The notes: generated from the sequence alone by a model not told the origin. A DNA stretch of 64,000 nucleotides from Cognatundibacterium rivi (GCF_018139565.1 NZ_JAGSPK010000002.1:248001-312000); one strand, 5' to 3'. Shown: positions 26,180-35,797, counted from the stretch's first letter. Program-made: numbers and translations.

Positions 26180-26932
26180 TTAACTGGCAAGGAACAGAAA
26201 TACCGTCGGTTTTTTATGGAAATCCGGGCTCTGACCAGCGGCGATGCGCTTTTTCCATTCTGCCGCGGTGCGCGTCTGTATCGATTCGGTTGGCAATGTC
26301 AGATCGGTGGCAACGCAAATCAGGCTTTGTGCCTGACATTGGTTTGCCAGCGCTTCCAGCATGGCGGCGTTGCGATACGGCGTTTCTATCAACAATTGCG
26401 TTTGCCTTTCTTTGCGCGAACGGTCTTCCAGCTCTTTGATACGTTTTGCGCGTAACGTGGCATCGGTTGGCAAGTAGCCGTGAAAGGCGAAGCTCTGACC
26501 ATTCAAGCCGCTGCCCATCAACGCCAGCAACAAGGATGAGGGGCCGACCAGCGGGCGAACTGTGATGTTGCGCTGATGCGCGAGTCGTACCAGATTCGCG
26601 CCAGGATCGGCAACAGCGGGAACGCCAGCCTCAGAAATCAGGCCGACATCATGGCCTTGCAATAAGGGTTGCAGCAGACCTTCGAGTGCCTGCACTGGCG
26701 TATTCACGTTGAGTTCGCTGATCTGTATATCCTGCATTGCGAGCTTCAGAGGATGATGCTGACCGAGAAATTTAAGGTAGGCGCGGGTGGTTTTAGCATT
26801 CTCCGCAACGAAATGACCGAGCTGCGCGGACATCGCTTGCACGGTATCGGGAATGATTTTCGCCAGCAAACCGTCTTGCTGGCCTTCATTGTAGCCCAGT
26901 GTGTTGGGGATGAGGAATAGTGTGCCTGTCAT
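26180..26932 (-). CDS. SAM-dependent methyltransferase, short RsmI-like (tetrapyrrole methylase fold)
   Basis: A 250-residue protein of the tetrapyrrole-methylase/RsmI superfamily. Start at 26932 (MTGTLFLIPNTLG) agrees with relatives in Burkholderiales, although no strong ribosome site precedes it. Typical segments: FVAENAKTTRAYLK, VGLISEAGVPAVADPGANLV (SAM-site glycine loop) and VGPSSLLLALMGSGLNGQSF. Canonical RsmI 2'-O-methylates C1402 of 16S rRNA; this shorter paralogue is widespread beside yceF but its target is not known to me. It is downstream of yceF, separated by 308 nt with a repeat copy. Confidence 0.83.
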   Translation of the reverse strand: MTGTLFLIPNTLGYNEGQQDGLLAKIIPDTVQAMSAQLGHFVAENAKTTRAYLKFLGQHHPLKLAMQDIQISELNVNTPVQALEGLLQPLLQGHDVGLISEAGVPAVADPGANLVRLAHQRNITVRPLVGPSSLLLALMGSGLNGQSFAFHGYLPTDATLRAKRIKELEDRSRKERQTQLLIETPYRNAAMLEALANQCQAQSLICVATDLTLPTESIQTRTAAEWKKRIAAGQSPDFHKKPTVFLFLAS

Positions 26933-27240
26933 GGGGAAGTCTTTTAATGAAACTAAAAATATCGTTGAAAATGGAGCTGAAAATAGGCCGGTGTGATTAG
27001 ATTTGAGTCTGAGCAGAACGGTCGTGGTAACGATATAGCGCTTGTTTATACCGTTCTGCCATGGCGACACTTAACTGTGTACTTAACTGCGTACTTAACT
27101 AAAACAGGCTTATCGGCGTCATTTTGTGCTTGTAAATACTGGGGGGGAGTATCTTTTTACGCCCTTGTTTTACGCTGACAATAAGGCAAAAAAGGCAGAT
27201 ACTCCCCAAATTTTGCTAAAAACAGGGCATTTTTTGGTGC
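26933..27240. other. intergenic region with dispersed repeat copy B
   Basis: These 308 bases between yceF and the methyltransferase hold repeat copy B (27132-27207) and the presumed promoter of the methyltransferase. There is no coding signal; the segment GCATTTTTTGGTGC next to the yceF stop resembles a stretch after copy A. Confidence 0.6.
27132..27207 (+). repeat. TACTCCCC palindrome-plus-box repeat, copy B
   Basis: ATACT (27136-27140) and AGTAT (27148-27152) flank a run of seven G, an imperfect version of the palindrome. GCCCTT begins at 27161 and the single box ATACTCCCC is at 27199-27207, 55 nt from the palindrome centre. The 47 nt from GCCCTT to the box match copy D (reverse strand) at about 37 positions. 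Confidence 0.75.
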
Positions 27241-27894
27241 TTAGCGATAAAACTGAACGCCAGCCTTGCGCAGCATGTCGGTCAACGCAATCAAAGGTAA
27301 TCCTGTCAGTGCGGTCGGATCATCGCTTTGTATCGACGCTAAGATGCTGATGCCGAGCGCTTCGTTTTTTGCGCTGCCCGCGCAATCGTAGGGTTGCTCT
27401 ATGCGCAAATAGGCATCGAGTTCTGCATCCGGTAAATCGCGGAAACGTACGACGGTTTGCACGTTGCGCAATTGTACCGCTGGCTGCGCGCCGGAGCGGG
27501 TGTCCAGCAGACATAATGCGGTATGGAAAACAACTTCTTTGCCGCGCATCAGTTGCAATTGCTTTAAGGCGCTGGCATGATCGCCGGGCTTGCCGATGTG
27601 GATGCCATTCAGTGTCGCTACCTGGTCAGAGCCGATAATGAGCGCATTTTCTGCGAAATCTGCTGCGGACGATGTCAGTTGCTTCGCGATGGCTTCGGCT
27701 TTTTGTTGTGCCAGCCGCAGGGCAGTGGCTTCTGGTATTTCGCCATGTCGCGCAGTTTCATCGATATCCGGCACCCTCGACTCGAAGGGGATTTGCAGCC
27801 GGGCTAATAATTCGTGGCGATAGACCGAGCTGGATGCGAGAATCAGGCGTGGGTTGGAATTGAAGTGTGGTGAGTCAGGCTGGTGTTTGAGCAT
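27241..27894 (-). CDS. yceF: Maf-family nucleoside triphosphate pyrophosphatase YceF
   Basis: A 217-residue house-cleaning pyrophosphatase. Family motifs: RLILASSSVYRHELLARL (N-terminal phosphate site), VPDIDETARHGE, ALIIGSDQVATLNG with the catalytic Asp, and YDCAGSAKNEALGI, then GLPLIALTDMLR. The Cys-Ala-Gly-Ser form of the late motif fits the YceF subfamily, which hydrolyses m7GTP, rather than MafB/YhdE. Genomic place divergent from yceD-rpmF also matches E. coli. An N-terminal extension of about 14 residues precedes the core. Confidence 0.93.
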   Translation of the reverse strand: MLKHQPDSPHFNSNPRLILASSSVYRHELLARLQIPFESRVPDIDETARHGEIPEATALRLAQQKAEAIAKQLTSSAADFAENALIIGSDQVATLNGIHIGKPGDHASALKQLQLMRGKEVVFHTALCLLDTRSGAQPAVQLRNVQTVVRFRDLPDAELDAYLRIEQPYDCAGSAKNEALGISILASIQSDDPTALTGLPLIALTDMLRKAGVQFYR

Positions 27895-27960
27895 ATTCAG
27901 GGAAATCAGCGGTAAATAACCGGCATAAGTCGTTTTGGCTTAAAAAATGCCTGTAAGCCT

Positions 27961-27990
27961 TTGACTAACAAGGCCGAGTGCTGTTATTAT
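27961..27990 (+). promoter_or_regulatory. sigma-70 promoter for yceD-rpmF-plsX-fab operon
   Basis: TTGACT (27961-27966) and TATTAT (27985-27990) are separated by 18 bp, 29 nt before the yceD start. Confidence 0.7.
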
Positions 27991-28018
27991 CGCAGGTTTT
28001 CTGGGTTCAAATAATCCT

Positions 28019-28543
28019 ATGCAAGCTTTTGTGATTGACGCTTTCGCGTATTGTCGGCTCGAAGAGCAACGTTCAGGAAGCATTTTAGTCGCAGATTTAC
28101 CCCGGCTTTCAGGCGAGAGTGCAAACACCGATGGTGCGTTGAACTGGTCTTTGTCTGGCGGTAAAGATGCACTGGGTCATCCACGGCTGGTATTAAGTGT
28201 GACTGGCAGCGTGAATCTGATGTGCCAGCGCTGCCTGACACCATTTGCATATGAAATTGACTCTGAATCTGTATTGATACTCGCCAAAAACGAAGAAAAT
28301 GCTGATGAAATTGACGCATTGCTTGATGATGACGAGGTCGATGTTGTAGTAGGCAGCAAAACATTTGATGTCAATGATTTGATCGAAGATGAAGCGCTGC
28401 TCGCAATACCCCAATCGCCCAAACATGCAGTATGCCCGGATGTATCGATGGCTTCAGCAAGTACTACTGCAGCGATGGAAGCAGAAGTCAGTAAAAAAGA
28501 ATCACCTTTTGCTGTGTTGAAGAAAATTAGTGGGCGTACCTAG
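28019..28543 (+). CDS. yceD: YceD family protein (DUF177)
   Basis: A 174-residue protein. The Cys pair in NLMCQRCLTPFAYEID (about residues 67-82) and the acidic middle (NADEIDALLDDDEVD) followed by DVNDLIEDEALLAIP are hallmarks of DUF177/YceD. The family is linked to 23S rRNA accumulation in plants and bacteria and nearly always precedes rpmF, as here. The short distance to the promoter at 27961 indicates that it is the first gene of the operon. Confidence 0.92.
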   Translation: MQAFVIDAFAYCRLEEQRSGSILVADLPRLSGESANTDGALNWSLSGGKDALGHPRLVLSVTGSVNLMCQRCLTPFAYEIDSESVLILAKNEENADEIDALLDDDEVDVVVGSKTFDVNDLIEDEALLAIPQSPKHAVCPDVSMASASTTAAMEAEVSKKESPFAVLKKISGRT

Positions 28544-28683
28544 TGGCATTATTCTGAAAAAACACTCAGGTCGAAGTATTGTTAGGGATTCTTGGTTGGC
28601 GATGTTCGCATTACTATGTGTGCGCATTCTTTAGCCAGGTGTGTAAATTTTTAGAAACATTTTTTGAAGTATTAGGAGTTATC

Positions 28684-28866
28684 ATGGCAGTTCAGCAAAA
28701 TAAAAAGTCCCCATCCAAGCGTGGCATGCACCGTTCCCACGATTTCCTGACTGCACCACAGTTAGGTATCGAGCCAACAACTGGTGAGACACATATGCGT
28801 CACCACATCAGCCCTAACGGCTTTTACCGTGGTCGTAAAGTATTGAAAACTAAGAACGACGAGTAA
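28684..28866 (+). CDS. rpmF: 50S ribosomal protein L32
   Basis: A 60-residue basic ribosomal protein. The N-terminus [19 protein letters not shown] is the L32 signature; the zinc-binding Cys of some L32 forms are absent ([13 protein letters not shown] instead), as in most proteobacteria. TTAGGAG precedes the start at 28684. A partial terminator separates it from plsX, a usual arrangement that lets L32 be made in excess over lipid enzymes. Confidence 0.97.
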   Translation: MAVQQNKKSPSKRGMHRSHDFLTAPQLGIEPTTGETHMRHHISPNGFYRGRKVLKTKNDE

Positions 28867-28885
28867 TCTCTGTTCTTGTTAAAGG

Positions 28886-28925
28886 AAGCGGCGTGACGAG
28901 TCTCGTACTTGGCGCCGCTTTTTTT
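28886..28925 (+). terminator. terminator/attenuator between rpmF and plsX
   Basis: AAGCGGCG (28886-28893) pairs with CGCCGCTT (28913-28920), with a small inner stem and a following run of seven T. Confidence 0.8.
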
Positions 28926-29112
28926 ATGCCTGTTTTTCCTGAATTCCGGTGTTCAGAGTTGTCTGTTCCCTGATTTTATAAACACGTTTTCGGATCCAGA
29001 CTGATTTTCTCTGTTTTTTCTTTTTTTCATTTCTGCGTGAAAATGGAATTGACGGAAATTACCTCTTCGTTTGGTACACTAGTCGTTTCGGATCGAAGTT
29101 TAGTAACACTAC

Positions 29113-30183
29113 ATGACAATAAAAATTTCCATAGACTGCATGGGTGGCGATCATGGCCCGTCAGTTACAGTGGCGGCGGCGGTTGCTTTCGCTCATCGCG
29201 AGCCTGATGTTGAATTTCTGCTGGTCGGACTTGAATCGGTTATCCAGGCTGAACTTAAAAAGAATCATGCTGAACATCATCCACGCATGAAAATTATCCA
29301 CGCCACCGAAGTGGTGGAAATGGATGACCCTATTGAGATTGCGCTGCGTCGTAAAAAAGATTCTTCGATGCGTGTTGCGGTCACGCAGGTAAAAGACGGA
29401 CATGCACAAGCCTGCGTTTCAGCTGGCAATACCGGGGCTTTGATGGCGGTGTCGCGCTATGTCCTGAAAACCATGCAGAGCGTGGATCGCCCTGCGATCA
29501 GCGGCATGCTGCCAAATCAAAAAAATCTGCCAACTTATATGCTGGATCTCGGCGCGAACGTCGATTGCGAGCCTTTGCATTTGCATCAGTTTGCGATTAT
29601 GGGATCAGCTTTGGTGTCTGCACTGGAAGGTAAGGAAAGGCCAAGCATTGGCCTGCTGAACGTCGGCGAAGAGGATATCAAGGGTAACGATGTCGTTAAA
29701 AAAACCGCGCAATTGCTGCGGGCTGATCATGAGCGTGGTCTGTTGAATTTTTATGGCAACGTCGAGGGTAATGATATATTCAAAGGCACGACCGACATTG
29801 TGGTGTGCGATGGTTTCGTCGGTAATGTGACCTTGAAAGCAGCCGAGGGTATGGGGCGCTTTGTGAAAACGACCCTGACAGGCGCGTTTAAGAGTAATCC
29901 ATTGAACATGTTGGGTGCGCTGATTGCGCGCGGTGCTTTAAAGTCGATTTCGCAGACGATGAACCCTTCCAATTACAATGGCGGTTGTTTACTTGGTTTG
30001 CGCGGCCTGGTTTTTAAAAGCCATGGCAGTGCAGATAAATATAGCTATGAGTGGGCAATACAGCGCGCATTTGATGCGGCAAAAAATGATGTCCTGACTC
30101 GTATTTCTAATTCGATGGCGAAACTCATGCCAGTGGCAGACCTGGCTTCGCCCGAATATAATAATGACCTGATGGCAAAATAA
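29113..30183 (+). CDS. plsX: phosphate acyltransferase PlsX
   Basis: A 356-residue enzyme that converts acyl-ACP to acyl-phosphate, the first committed step of phospholipid synthesis with PlsY. Signature segments are [16 protein letters not shown] at the N-terminus, [19 protein letters not shown], and [17 protein letters not shown] with the usual C-terminal [12 protein letters not shown]. Length is normal. It ends 4 nt before fabH starts, as part of the fab operon. A TTGACG and TACACT upstream (29049, 29075) could be a promoter but are 20 bp apart. Confidence 0.97.
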   Translation: MTIKISIDCMGGDHGPSVTVAAAVAFAHREPDVEFLLVGLESVIQAELKKNHAEHHPRMKIIHATEVVEMDDPIEIALRRKKDSSMRVAVTQVKDGHAQACVSAGNTGALMAVSRYVLKTMQSVDRPAISGMLPNQKNLPTYMLDLGANVDCEPLHLHQFAIMGSALVSALEGKERPSIGLLNVGEEDIKGNDVVKKTAQLLRADHERGLLNFYGNVEGNDIFKGTTDIVVCDGFVGNVTLKAAEGMGRFVKTTLTGAFKSNPLNMLGALIARGALKSISQTMNPSNYNGGCLLGLRGLVFKSHGSADKYSYEWAIQRAFDAAKNDVLTRISNSMAKLMPVADLASPEYNNDLMAK

Positions 30184-30187
30184 GCGC

Positions 30188-31174
30188 ATGACAATTTTTA
30201 GTAAAATCATAGGTACTGGCAGCTATCTGCCAGCAAAAAAAGTCAGTAACCAGGAATTGGCTGACCAGTTGGCCAAAAAAGGGATAGAAACTTCTGATGA
30301 GTGGATCGTTTCCCGCAGCGGCATTTCTTCGCGGCATTATGCTGATGATGGAGAGAAGTCCAGCGATATGGGTGTCGCAGCAGCCAAAAAAGCGCTGGAA
30401 GCAGCGAAGCTGACGCCGAACGATATCGACCTGATTATTCTGGCGACCTCGACTCCCGATTTCATTGGTGGATTCCCTAGTACCGCCTGTGTGGTGCAGA
30501 ATAAACTGGGACTGACTAATGGCGCGCCTGCGATGGATGTGCAGGCCGTTTGCAGTGGCTTCATGTATGGAATGTCGATTGCAGACAGCATGATTAAATC
30601 CGGTGCGCATAAAAATGTACTGGTGATCGGTGCTGAAGTGTTTTCCCGTATTCTGAATTTTGATGACCGCACCACTTGTGTGTTGTTTGGTGACGGCGCC
30701 GGTGCGGTGGTAATGAGTGCGTCGAATGAGCCCGGGGTGCTGGCGACCAAGTTGCATGCCGATGGCGGATACGCAGATATTTTGTCCGTACCGGGCACGG
30801 TGCAGGACGGAGCCATTGCCGGTAGCGGTTATTTGCAGATGGATGGTCAGGCCGTCTTTAAATTGGCGGTATCTGTTTTAGAAAAAGTGGCTAATGAAGC
30901 GTTAGCACAGGCTGGCTTGAACGCAGAAGATATCGATTGGTTGATTCCTCATCAGGCGAATCTGCGCATCATGCATAGCACTGCCAAGAAAATGCGCTTG
31001 CCTTTGGATAAGTTGGTCGTGACGGTTGATCAGCATGGTAATACATCAGCGGCGTCTGTTCCTTTGGCGCTGGATCAGGCTGTGCGCGATGGCAGAATAC
31101 AGTCTGGCCACAAAATATTATTAGAAGGTGTCGGTGGCGGATTTACCTGGGGTGCCGCCATTGTGCAGATGTAG
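30188..31174 (+). CDS. fabH: 3-oxoacyl-ACP synthase III
   Basis: A 328-residue initiating condensing enzyme that joins acetyl-CoA with malonyl-ACP. The Cys-His-Asn triad is intact: Cys122 in AVCSGFMYG, His255 in LIPHQANLR and Asn285 in QHGNTSAAS. Length and order of segments are those of FabH. Its start lies 4 nt after the plsX stop. Confidence 0.97.
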   Translation: MTIFSKIIGTGSYLPAKKVSNQELADQLAKKGIETSDEWIVSRSGISSRHYADDGEKSSDMGVAAAKKALEAAKLTPNDIDLIILATSTPDFIGGFPSTACVVQNKLGLTNGAPAMDVQAVCSGFMYGMSIADSMIKSGAHKNVLVIGAEVFSRILNFDDRTTCVLFGDGAGAVVMSASNEPGVLATKLHADGGYADILSVPGTVQDGAIAGSGYLQMDGQAVFKLAVSVLEKVANEALAQAGLNAEDIDWLIPHQANLRIMHSTAKKMRLPLDKLVVTVDQHGNTSAASVPLALDQAVRDGRIQSGHKILLEGVGGGFTWGAAIVQM

Positions 31175-31205
31175 CAATCAACATAACCAGAGAGACATAG
31201 ATAAT

Positions 31206-32138
31206 ATGACCCAATTTGCATTTGTATTTCCAGGTCAGGGCTCGCAGGCGATCGGCATGCTGAATGGCTTTGCTGATAATCCTGTGGTTCAGCAAACGAT
31301 CACTGAGGCATCTGATGCCTTGCAGTTTGATCTGGGGAAGCTGATTTCCGAAGGTCCGAAGGAAACACTTGATTTAACAACGAATACGCAGCCAGTGATG
31401 TTAACTGCAGCGGTTGCCTGCTACCGCGCCTGGATTGCTGCTGGTGGTGCTGTGCCTAAATTGGTTGCAGGCCATAGCCTTGGTGAATATTCGGCATTAG
31501 TGGCTGCAGGTGTGATTGCATTTAAAGATGCCGTGCCTCTGGTACGGTTTCGTGCGCAGGCAATGCAAGATGCAGTGCCTGTTGGTAAGGGCGGGATGGC
31601 AGCGATTCTTGGCTTGAGCGATGAAGATGTCATTGCTGCGTGTCGTGAAGCTGCTGAAGGGGAGGTTGTTGAGGCAGTGAATTTCAACGCACCGGCGCAA
31701 GTAGTGATTGCAGGCAGTAAAGCGGCTGTTGAGCGTGCCTGTGAAATTGCTAAAGCGAAAGGTGCCAAGCGCGCTCTGACGCTGCCTGTTTCCGCACCAT
31801 TTCACTCGTCCTTACTCAAGCCCGCATCCGATAAGCTGCGTGAATACATGGCTGGAATCGCATTTTCTGCGCCAGCAATTCCGCTGATTAATAACGTCGA
31901 TGTTGCGATCGTGACTGATCCTGCGCTGATTAAGGACGCACTGGTTCGGCAGGCCGCGAGTCCGGTTCGTTGGGTTGAAACCATTCAGGCAGTACATGCA
32001 AGTGGTATCCGCAATGTCATTGAATGTGGCCCTGGTAAGGTGCTGGCTGGTTTGACAAAGCGTATTAATGCAGATCTGATCGGTGACGCAATTTACGATC
32101 AGGCTACTCTGGAAAAAGTATTGGAATCTTTAAAATGA
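31206..32138 (+). CDS. fabD: malonyl-CoA:ACP transacylase
   Basis: A 310-residue acyltransferase that loads malonyl groups on ACP. The nucleophile elbow GHSLGEYSAL (Ser91) and the histidine in SAPFHSSLLKPA (about residue 201) are present, as is FVFPGQGSQAIGML at the N-terminus. The start at 31206 follows AGAGAC; an upstream in-frame start at 31128 lies within fabH and is rejected. Its stop overlaps the fabG start by 4 nt. Confidence 0.97.
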   Translation: MTQFAFVFPGQGSQAIGMLNGFADNPVVQQTITEASDALQFDLGKLISEGPKETLDLTTNTQPVMLTAAVACYRAWIAAGGAVPKLVAGHSLGEYSALVAAGVIAFKDAVPLVRFRAQAMQDAVPVGKGGMAAILGLSDEDVIAACREAAEGEVVEAVNFNAPAQVVIAGSKAAVERACEIAKAKGAKRALTLPVSAPFHSSLLKPASDKLREYMAGIAFSAPAIPLINNVDVAIVTDPALIKDALVRQAASPVRWVETIQAVHASGIRNVIECGPGKVLAGLTKRINADLIGDAIYDQATLEKVLESLK

Positions 32139-32887
32139 CCCGACAATTAGAAAATCAAGTCGCTTTGGTGACCGGCGCGTCGCGCGGTATTGGTAAGGCA
32201 ATCGCTATTGCATTGGCACAGGCTGGCGCAAAGGTCATTGGTACTGCAACCACAGAAGCAGGCGCCGAGGCGATTTCTGCATATCTTGCTGATGTTGCTC
32301 ACGGTGCGGGCAAGGGCGTTGCGTTCAATGTAAATGATGTTGAGCGCTGTACATCGCTGGTGGATGAAATTCAGAAGGAATACGGCAGTTTGTCAATTCT
32401 CGTTAATAATGCGGGAATTACCCAGGATCAACTGGCGATGCGTATGAAAGAAGAGGATTGGGATAGCGTCATCACAACCAATCTGAATTCGGTGGCGCGT
32501 TTATCCCGTGCAGTGTTGCGCGGCATGATGAAAGCAAAACATGGCCGCATCATTAATATTACGTCTGTGGTTGGTTCGTCCGGCAATCCGGGCCAAATGA
32601 ACTATGCTGCGGCGAAGGCGGGTGTGGCTGGCATGAGTCGTGCATTGGCGCGTGAGATCGGTAGCCGTAACATTACAGTTAACTGTATTGCTCCCGGATT
32701 TATCGATACTGATATGACAAAGGCACTGACGGATGAGCAAAAGGCGGCAATTTTGGTGCAAATCCCGATGGCGAAACTTGGCCGTCCGGAGGATATTGCA
32801 GCAGCAACGGTCTTTTTGGCGTCGCCAGATGCGGGTTATATTACTGGTACGACCCTTCACGTTAATGGCGGGATGTACCTTGCATAA
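32135..32887 (+). CDS. fabG: 3-oxoacyl-ACP reductase FabG
   Basis: A 250-residue NADPH-dependent short-chain reductase of fatty-acid synthesis. Motifs: GASRGIGK (14-21), NNAGIT (91-96), and catalytic Ser144, Tyr157, Lys161 (NYAAAKAG), then NCIAPGFIDTDMT. ATGA overlap with fabD indicates coupling. The insert around ADVAHGAGKGVAFNV makes it a few residues longer than E. coli FabG. Confidence 0.96.
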   Translation: MTRQLENQVALVTGASRGIGKAIAIALAQAGAKVIGTATTEAGAEAISAYLADVAHGAGKGVAFNVNDVERCTSLVDEIQKEYGSLSILVNNAGITQDQLAMRMKEEDWDSVITTNLNSVARLSRAVLRGMMKAKHGRIINITSVVGSSGNPGQMNYAAAKAGVAGMSRALAREIGSRNITVNCIAPGFIDTDMTKALTDEQKAAILVQIPMAKLGRPEDIAAATVFLASPDAGYITGTTLHVNGGMYLA

Positions 32888-32954
32888 TTTATTTGACGAT
32901 AGTTGGCGGTAATTTCTGCGAAAATAACAGGAGTTATTGCTAAAATCGTCAGGC

Positions 32955-32985
32955 TTGCTTTTTTTGCGTACAAACCTGCTAAAAT
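32955..32985 (+). promoter_or_regulatory. possible acpP promoter
   Basis: TTGCTT (32955-32960) and TAAAAT (32980-32985) are spaced 19 bp, about 50 nt ahead of acpP. An own promoter would fit the very high need for ACP, but spacing is not ideal. Confidence 0.4.
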
Positions 32986-33036
32986 GCGCGCACTTTCTGT
33001 AAGCCCTTATTTTTGATTTTTTCACTGGAGATACAC

Positions 33037-33276
33037 ATGTCCGATATCGAACAACGCGTTAAGAAAATCGTCGCTGAACAACTGGGCGTCGCTGAAGCTG
33101 ACATCAAAATTGAATCCTCTTTCGTTGATGATCTGGGTGCTGATTCCCTTGATACCGTTGAACTGGTGATGGCACTCGAAGACGAATTCGAAATGGAAAT
33201 CCCTGACGAACAAGCTGAAAAAATCACAACTGTGCAACAAGCGATTGATTACGCTACTGCACACGTTAAGGCCTAA
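33037..33276 (+). CDS. acpP: acyl carrier protein
   Basis: A 79-residue acidic four-helix carrier. The phosphopantetheine attachment serine is Ser37 in [20 protein letters not shown] precedes the start at 33037; the in-frame extension to 33013 is not conserved. It lies between fabG and fabF, the standard location. Confidence 0.97.
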   Translation: MSDIEQRVKKIVAEQLGVAEADIKIESSFVDDLGADSLDTVELVMALEDEFEMEIPDEQAEKITTVQQAIDYATAHVKA

Positions 33277-33311
33277 TTCTGTTACCACGTTTTTAAATCC
33301 AGGAGAAGCGC

Positions 33312-34553
33312 TTGAGTCGTACGCTTAAACGTCGTGTCGTTGTAACCGGACTTGGATGTATCTCGCCCATAGGCAATTCGATTGCTGCCGCGTGGGATGC
33401 TGCAAAGGCCGGCAAATCTGGTATCGCTACGATCACCAAATTTGATGCAACTCCCTTTTCCACGCATTTCGCTGGAGAAGTGAAGGACTTCAATGTCGAG
33501 GATTACATCCCGGCAAAAGAAGCTCGTAACATGGACACTTTCATCCATTTCGGCATTGCCGCTGGGATGCAGGCGTTTCAGGACAGCGGAATGGTTGTTA
33601 CCGAAGAGAATGCCGAGCGTATCGGTGTTATCGTCGGTTCTGGTATCGGTGGCTTGCCGCTGATCGAGGCAACGAAAGAAACCTTGATTGAACGTGGCCC
33701 ACGCCGTATCAGCCCGTTTTTCGTGCCAGCGTCTATCATCAACATGATTTCGGGTAATTTATCGATCAAATATGGCTTGAAAGGGCCAAATCTGGCGATA
33801 GTTACTGCATGTACGACTGGTCTGCATTGTATAGGTCAGGCTGCACGCATGATTGAATACGGTGACGCAGATGCGATGATTGCCGGTGGTGCAGAGTCAA
33901 CGATTTCTCCGTTAGGTTTGGGCGGCTTTGCGTCAGCGCGGGCGCTTTCTTCCCGTAATGATGATCCGGCAACCGCCTCTCGCCCGTGGGACAAAGACCG
34001 TGATGGCTTTGTACTTGGCGAAGGTGCTGGCGTCATGATGCTGGAAGAATATGAGCATGCGAAGGCGCGTGGTGCAAAAATTTATGCGGAAGTGATCGGC
34101 TTCGGTATGAGTGGTGATGCATATCACATTACTTCACCTAGCATGGACGGTCCACGTCGCAGCATGATTAACGCAATGAAAAATGCGGGTATTAATGCTG
34201 ATCAGATTGATTATCTGAATGCACATGGTACGTCGACGCCGTTGGGTGATAAAAACGAGACGGATGCGATTAAGGCCACATTTGCAGACCATGCATATAA
34301 ATTAACGGTGAATTCCACTAAATCCATGACGGGGCATTTGCTCGGTGGTGCAGGCGGTATTGAATCTGTATTTACGGTATTGGCGCTGCATAATCAGGTG
34401 TCGCCGCCGACAATTAATATTTTTAATCAAGATCCTGAGTGTGATCTCGACTATTGTGCAAACGTAGCCAGGGATATGAAAATTGATTATGCAATGAAGA
34501 ATTCGTTTGGTTTTGGCGGTACCAACGGAACTTTGATTTTCGCAAAAATATAA
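33312..34553 (+). CDS. fabF: 3-oxoacyl-ACP synthase II
   Basis: A 413-residue condensing enzyme with Cys-His-His triad: Cys167 (VTACTTGLH), His305 ([11 protein letters not shown]) and His342 ([13 protein letters not shown]). It elongates acyl-ACPs and tunes membrane fluidity. The start is a TTG at 33312: AGGAGA lies 5 nt upstream and no ATG or GTG occurs before the conserved RRVVVTGLG, so the rare codon is well supported. It ends the fab operon at a strong terminator. Confidence 0.96.
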   Translation: MSRTLKRRVVVTGLGCISPIGNSIAAAWDAAKAGKSGIATITKFDATPFSTHFAGEVKDFNVEDYIPAKEARNMDTFIHFGIAAGMQAFQDSGMVVTEENAERIGVIVGSGIGGLPLIEATKETLIERGPRRISPFFVPASIINMISGNLSIKYGLKGPNLAIVTACTTGLHCIGQAARMIEYGDADAMIAGGAESTISPLGLGGFASARALSSRNDDPATASRPWDKDRDGFVLGEGAGVMMLEEYEHAKARGAKIYAEVIGFGMSGDAYHITSPSMDGPRRSMINAMKNAGINADQIDYLNAHGTSTPLGDKNETDAIKATFADHAYKLTVNSTKSMTGHLLGGAGGIESVFTVLALHNQVSPPTINIFNQDPECDLDYCANVARDMKIDYAMKNSFGFGGTNGTLIFAKI

Positions 34554-34570
34554 TTCATCAGCACATTAGA

Positions 34571-34609
34571 AAAAGGCACTTTGTTTCTTTGAAATGAAGT
34601 GCCTTTTTT
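34571..34609 (+). terminator. terminator of the fab operon
   Basis: AAAAGGCACTT (34571-34581) pairs with AAGTGCCTTTT (34597-34607) with a T run. The next gene starts 7 nt after it. Confidence 0.88.
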
Positions 34610-34615
34610 GTTTAT

Positions 34616-35098
34616 ATGACGATATCCGTTCGGGTCACCATTAAACCATCAAGGCTGCTGCTATATCTGCTTTGCCTGATGGTCGTACTCGCAAACATAG
34701 GCTGGTATTTATTTCTGTTAAATATAGGATTGCCATCTATCTCATTTGTAATTGCGGTAGCTGGTTTTGCAATCGTGTGTGTTCTGTCGCTGATCGTAGC
34801 GAGGTCAAGAAGCCGTGTCTCAGATCTTAATGTATTAAAGAGTGGCGATATTTTTCTTCAGATAGCAGGGCAGATTGATTCAGCGAAGCTTGTTAAGTTG
34901 CATCGCAGTAGTGTCATTTGGCAGTATGTGATGGCTTTATGTTTTGTTTCCGATGATGGAAAAATTCACCGTATTCTTATCTTGCCGGATTCCGTTAGCC
35001 TTACAGCGTTTCATCGATTGCGGGTGGCTCTGCTATGGATACTGATGCATCATGACAAAGCAACTGCAAGGAATGCGAATGGGGCTGGGAACTTTTAA
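34616..35098 (+). CDS. YgfX/CptA-like small membrane protein
   Basis: A 160-residue inner-membrane protein with two adjacent hydrophobic helices (LLLYLLCLMVVLANIGWYLFL and ISFVIAVAGFAIVCVLSLIVA) followed by a soluble domain ending in LILPDSVSLTAFHRLRVALLW. This layout resembles YgfX (DUF1434), known in E. coli as a membrane partner toxin of SdhE that affects cell shape; no sdhE is adjacent here. Homologous-looking genes often sit between fabF and rpoE in Burkholderiales. The ATG follows the fab terminator with no ribosome site, so expression may be low. Confidence 0.6.
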   Translation: MTISVRVTIKPSRLLLYLLCLMVVLANIGWYLFLLNIGLPSISFVIAVAGFAIVCVLSLIVARSRSRVSDLNVLKSGDIFLQIAGQIDSAKLVKLHRSSVIWQYVMALCFVSDDGKIHRILILPDSVSLTAFHRLRVALLWILMHHDKATARNANGAGNF

Positions 35099-35116
35099 CA
35101 TGGATACTCACTCATA
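35088..35116 (+). promoter_or_regulatory. sigma-E-type promoter of rpoE
   Basis: GGAACTT (35088-35094) and TCATA (35112-35116) are separated by 17 bp and lie 76 nt before the rpoE start, overlapping the end of the preceding gene. This matches the RpoE consensus and implies autoregulation. Confidence 0.6.
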
Positions 35117-35191
35117 CGCATAGACATTGATGCTGAGTGCCGTTGTGCACATTAAACTAAAAATAATATTTATCAAAAACGGGATGATTGA

Positions 35192-35794
35192 GTGACGACA
35201 GAGCGCGAGATAGACCAGATATTGGTTGAGCGCGTGCAGCGTGGAGATAAAAAGGCATTTGAGCTTCTGGTTTCCAAATACCAACGGAAACTAATGCGGC
35301 TCGTGTCTCGTCTCATCTATGATCAGGCTGAGGCAGAAGATGTGGTGCAGGAGGCATTTATAAAAGCCTATCGGGCTTTACCTAATTTTCGTGGAGATTC
35401 AGCTTTTTATACCTGGCTTTACCGGATAGGCATTAACACTGCAAAAAACTATCTGGTCACACAGGGGCGCAGGGCGCCGACGTCAACCGATGCTGATGTC
35501 GATGAAGCTGAAACTTTTGTTGATGCAGACGGACTAAGAGATATCAATACGCCTGAATCTTTATTGGCAAGTAAGCAGATTGCGGAAACCGTTAATGCAG
35601 CGATGTCTTCTTTGCCTGAAGAATTAAGGAATGCAATCACTCTACGAGAGATTGAAGGTTTGAGTTACGACGAAATTGCCGACGTGATGTTGTGCCCGAT
35701 TGGCACTGTACGCAGCAGAATATTTCGTGCCCGCGAGGCGATTGCGGAACGATTGAGGCCGATTTTAGGAACGAATCTGGATCAGCGTTGGTAG
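35192..35794 (+). CDS. rpoE: RNA polymerase sigma factor RpoE (AlgU-type ECF)
   Basis: A 200-residue extracytoplasmic-function sigma factor. Region 2 is seen at DQAEAEDVVQEAFIKAYRAL followed by FYTWLYRIGINTAKNYL, region 4 at LPEELRNAITLREIEGLSY and CPIGTVRSRIFRAREAI. The start is GTG at 35192 with GGGA 7 nt upstream. It controls the envelope-stress regulon, and the next three genes are its anti-sigma factor, the sensor RseB and an HtrA protease. Confidence 0.96.
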   Translation: MTTEREIDQILVERVQRGDKKAFELLVSKYQRKLMRLVSRLIYDQAEAEDVVQEAFIKAYRALPNFRGDSAFYTWLYRIGINTAKNYLVTQGRRAPTSTDADVDEAETFVDADGLRDINTPESLLASKQIAETVNAAMSSLPEELRNAITLREIEGLSYDEIADVMLCPIGTVRSRIFRAREAIAERLRPILGTNLDQRW

Positions 35795-35797
35795 TTG

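Noticed and set aside
29049..29080. Promoter-like TTGACG and TACACT ahead of plsX
   Set aside because: The spacer is 20 bp, too long for a good sigma-70 promoter; the operon promoter at 27961 is better.
30125..30757. Minus-strand open frame (210 codons) over plsX/fabH
   Set aside because: Antisense to the fabH active-site region, no ribosome site, and no recognisable protein.
34527..34560. Second GGAACTT near the end of fabF as a sigma-E promoter
   Set aside because: The next TCATC lies 21 bp away, outside the range for this sigma factor, and the fab terminator follows.
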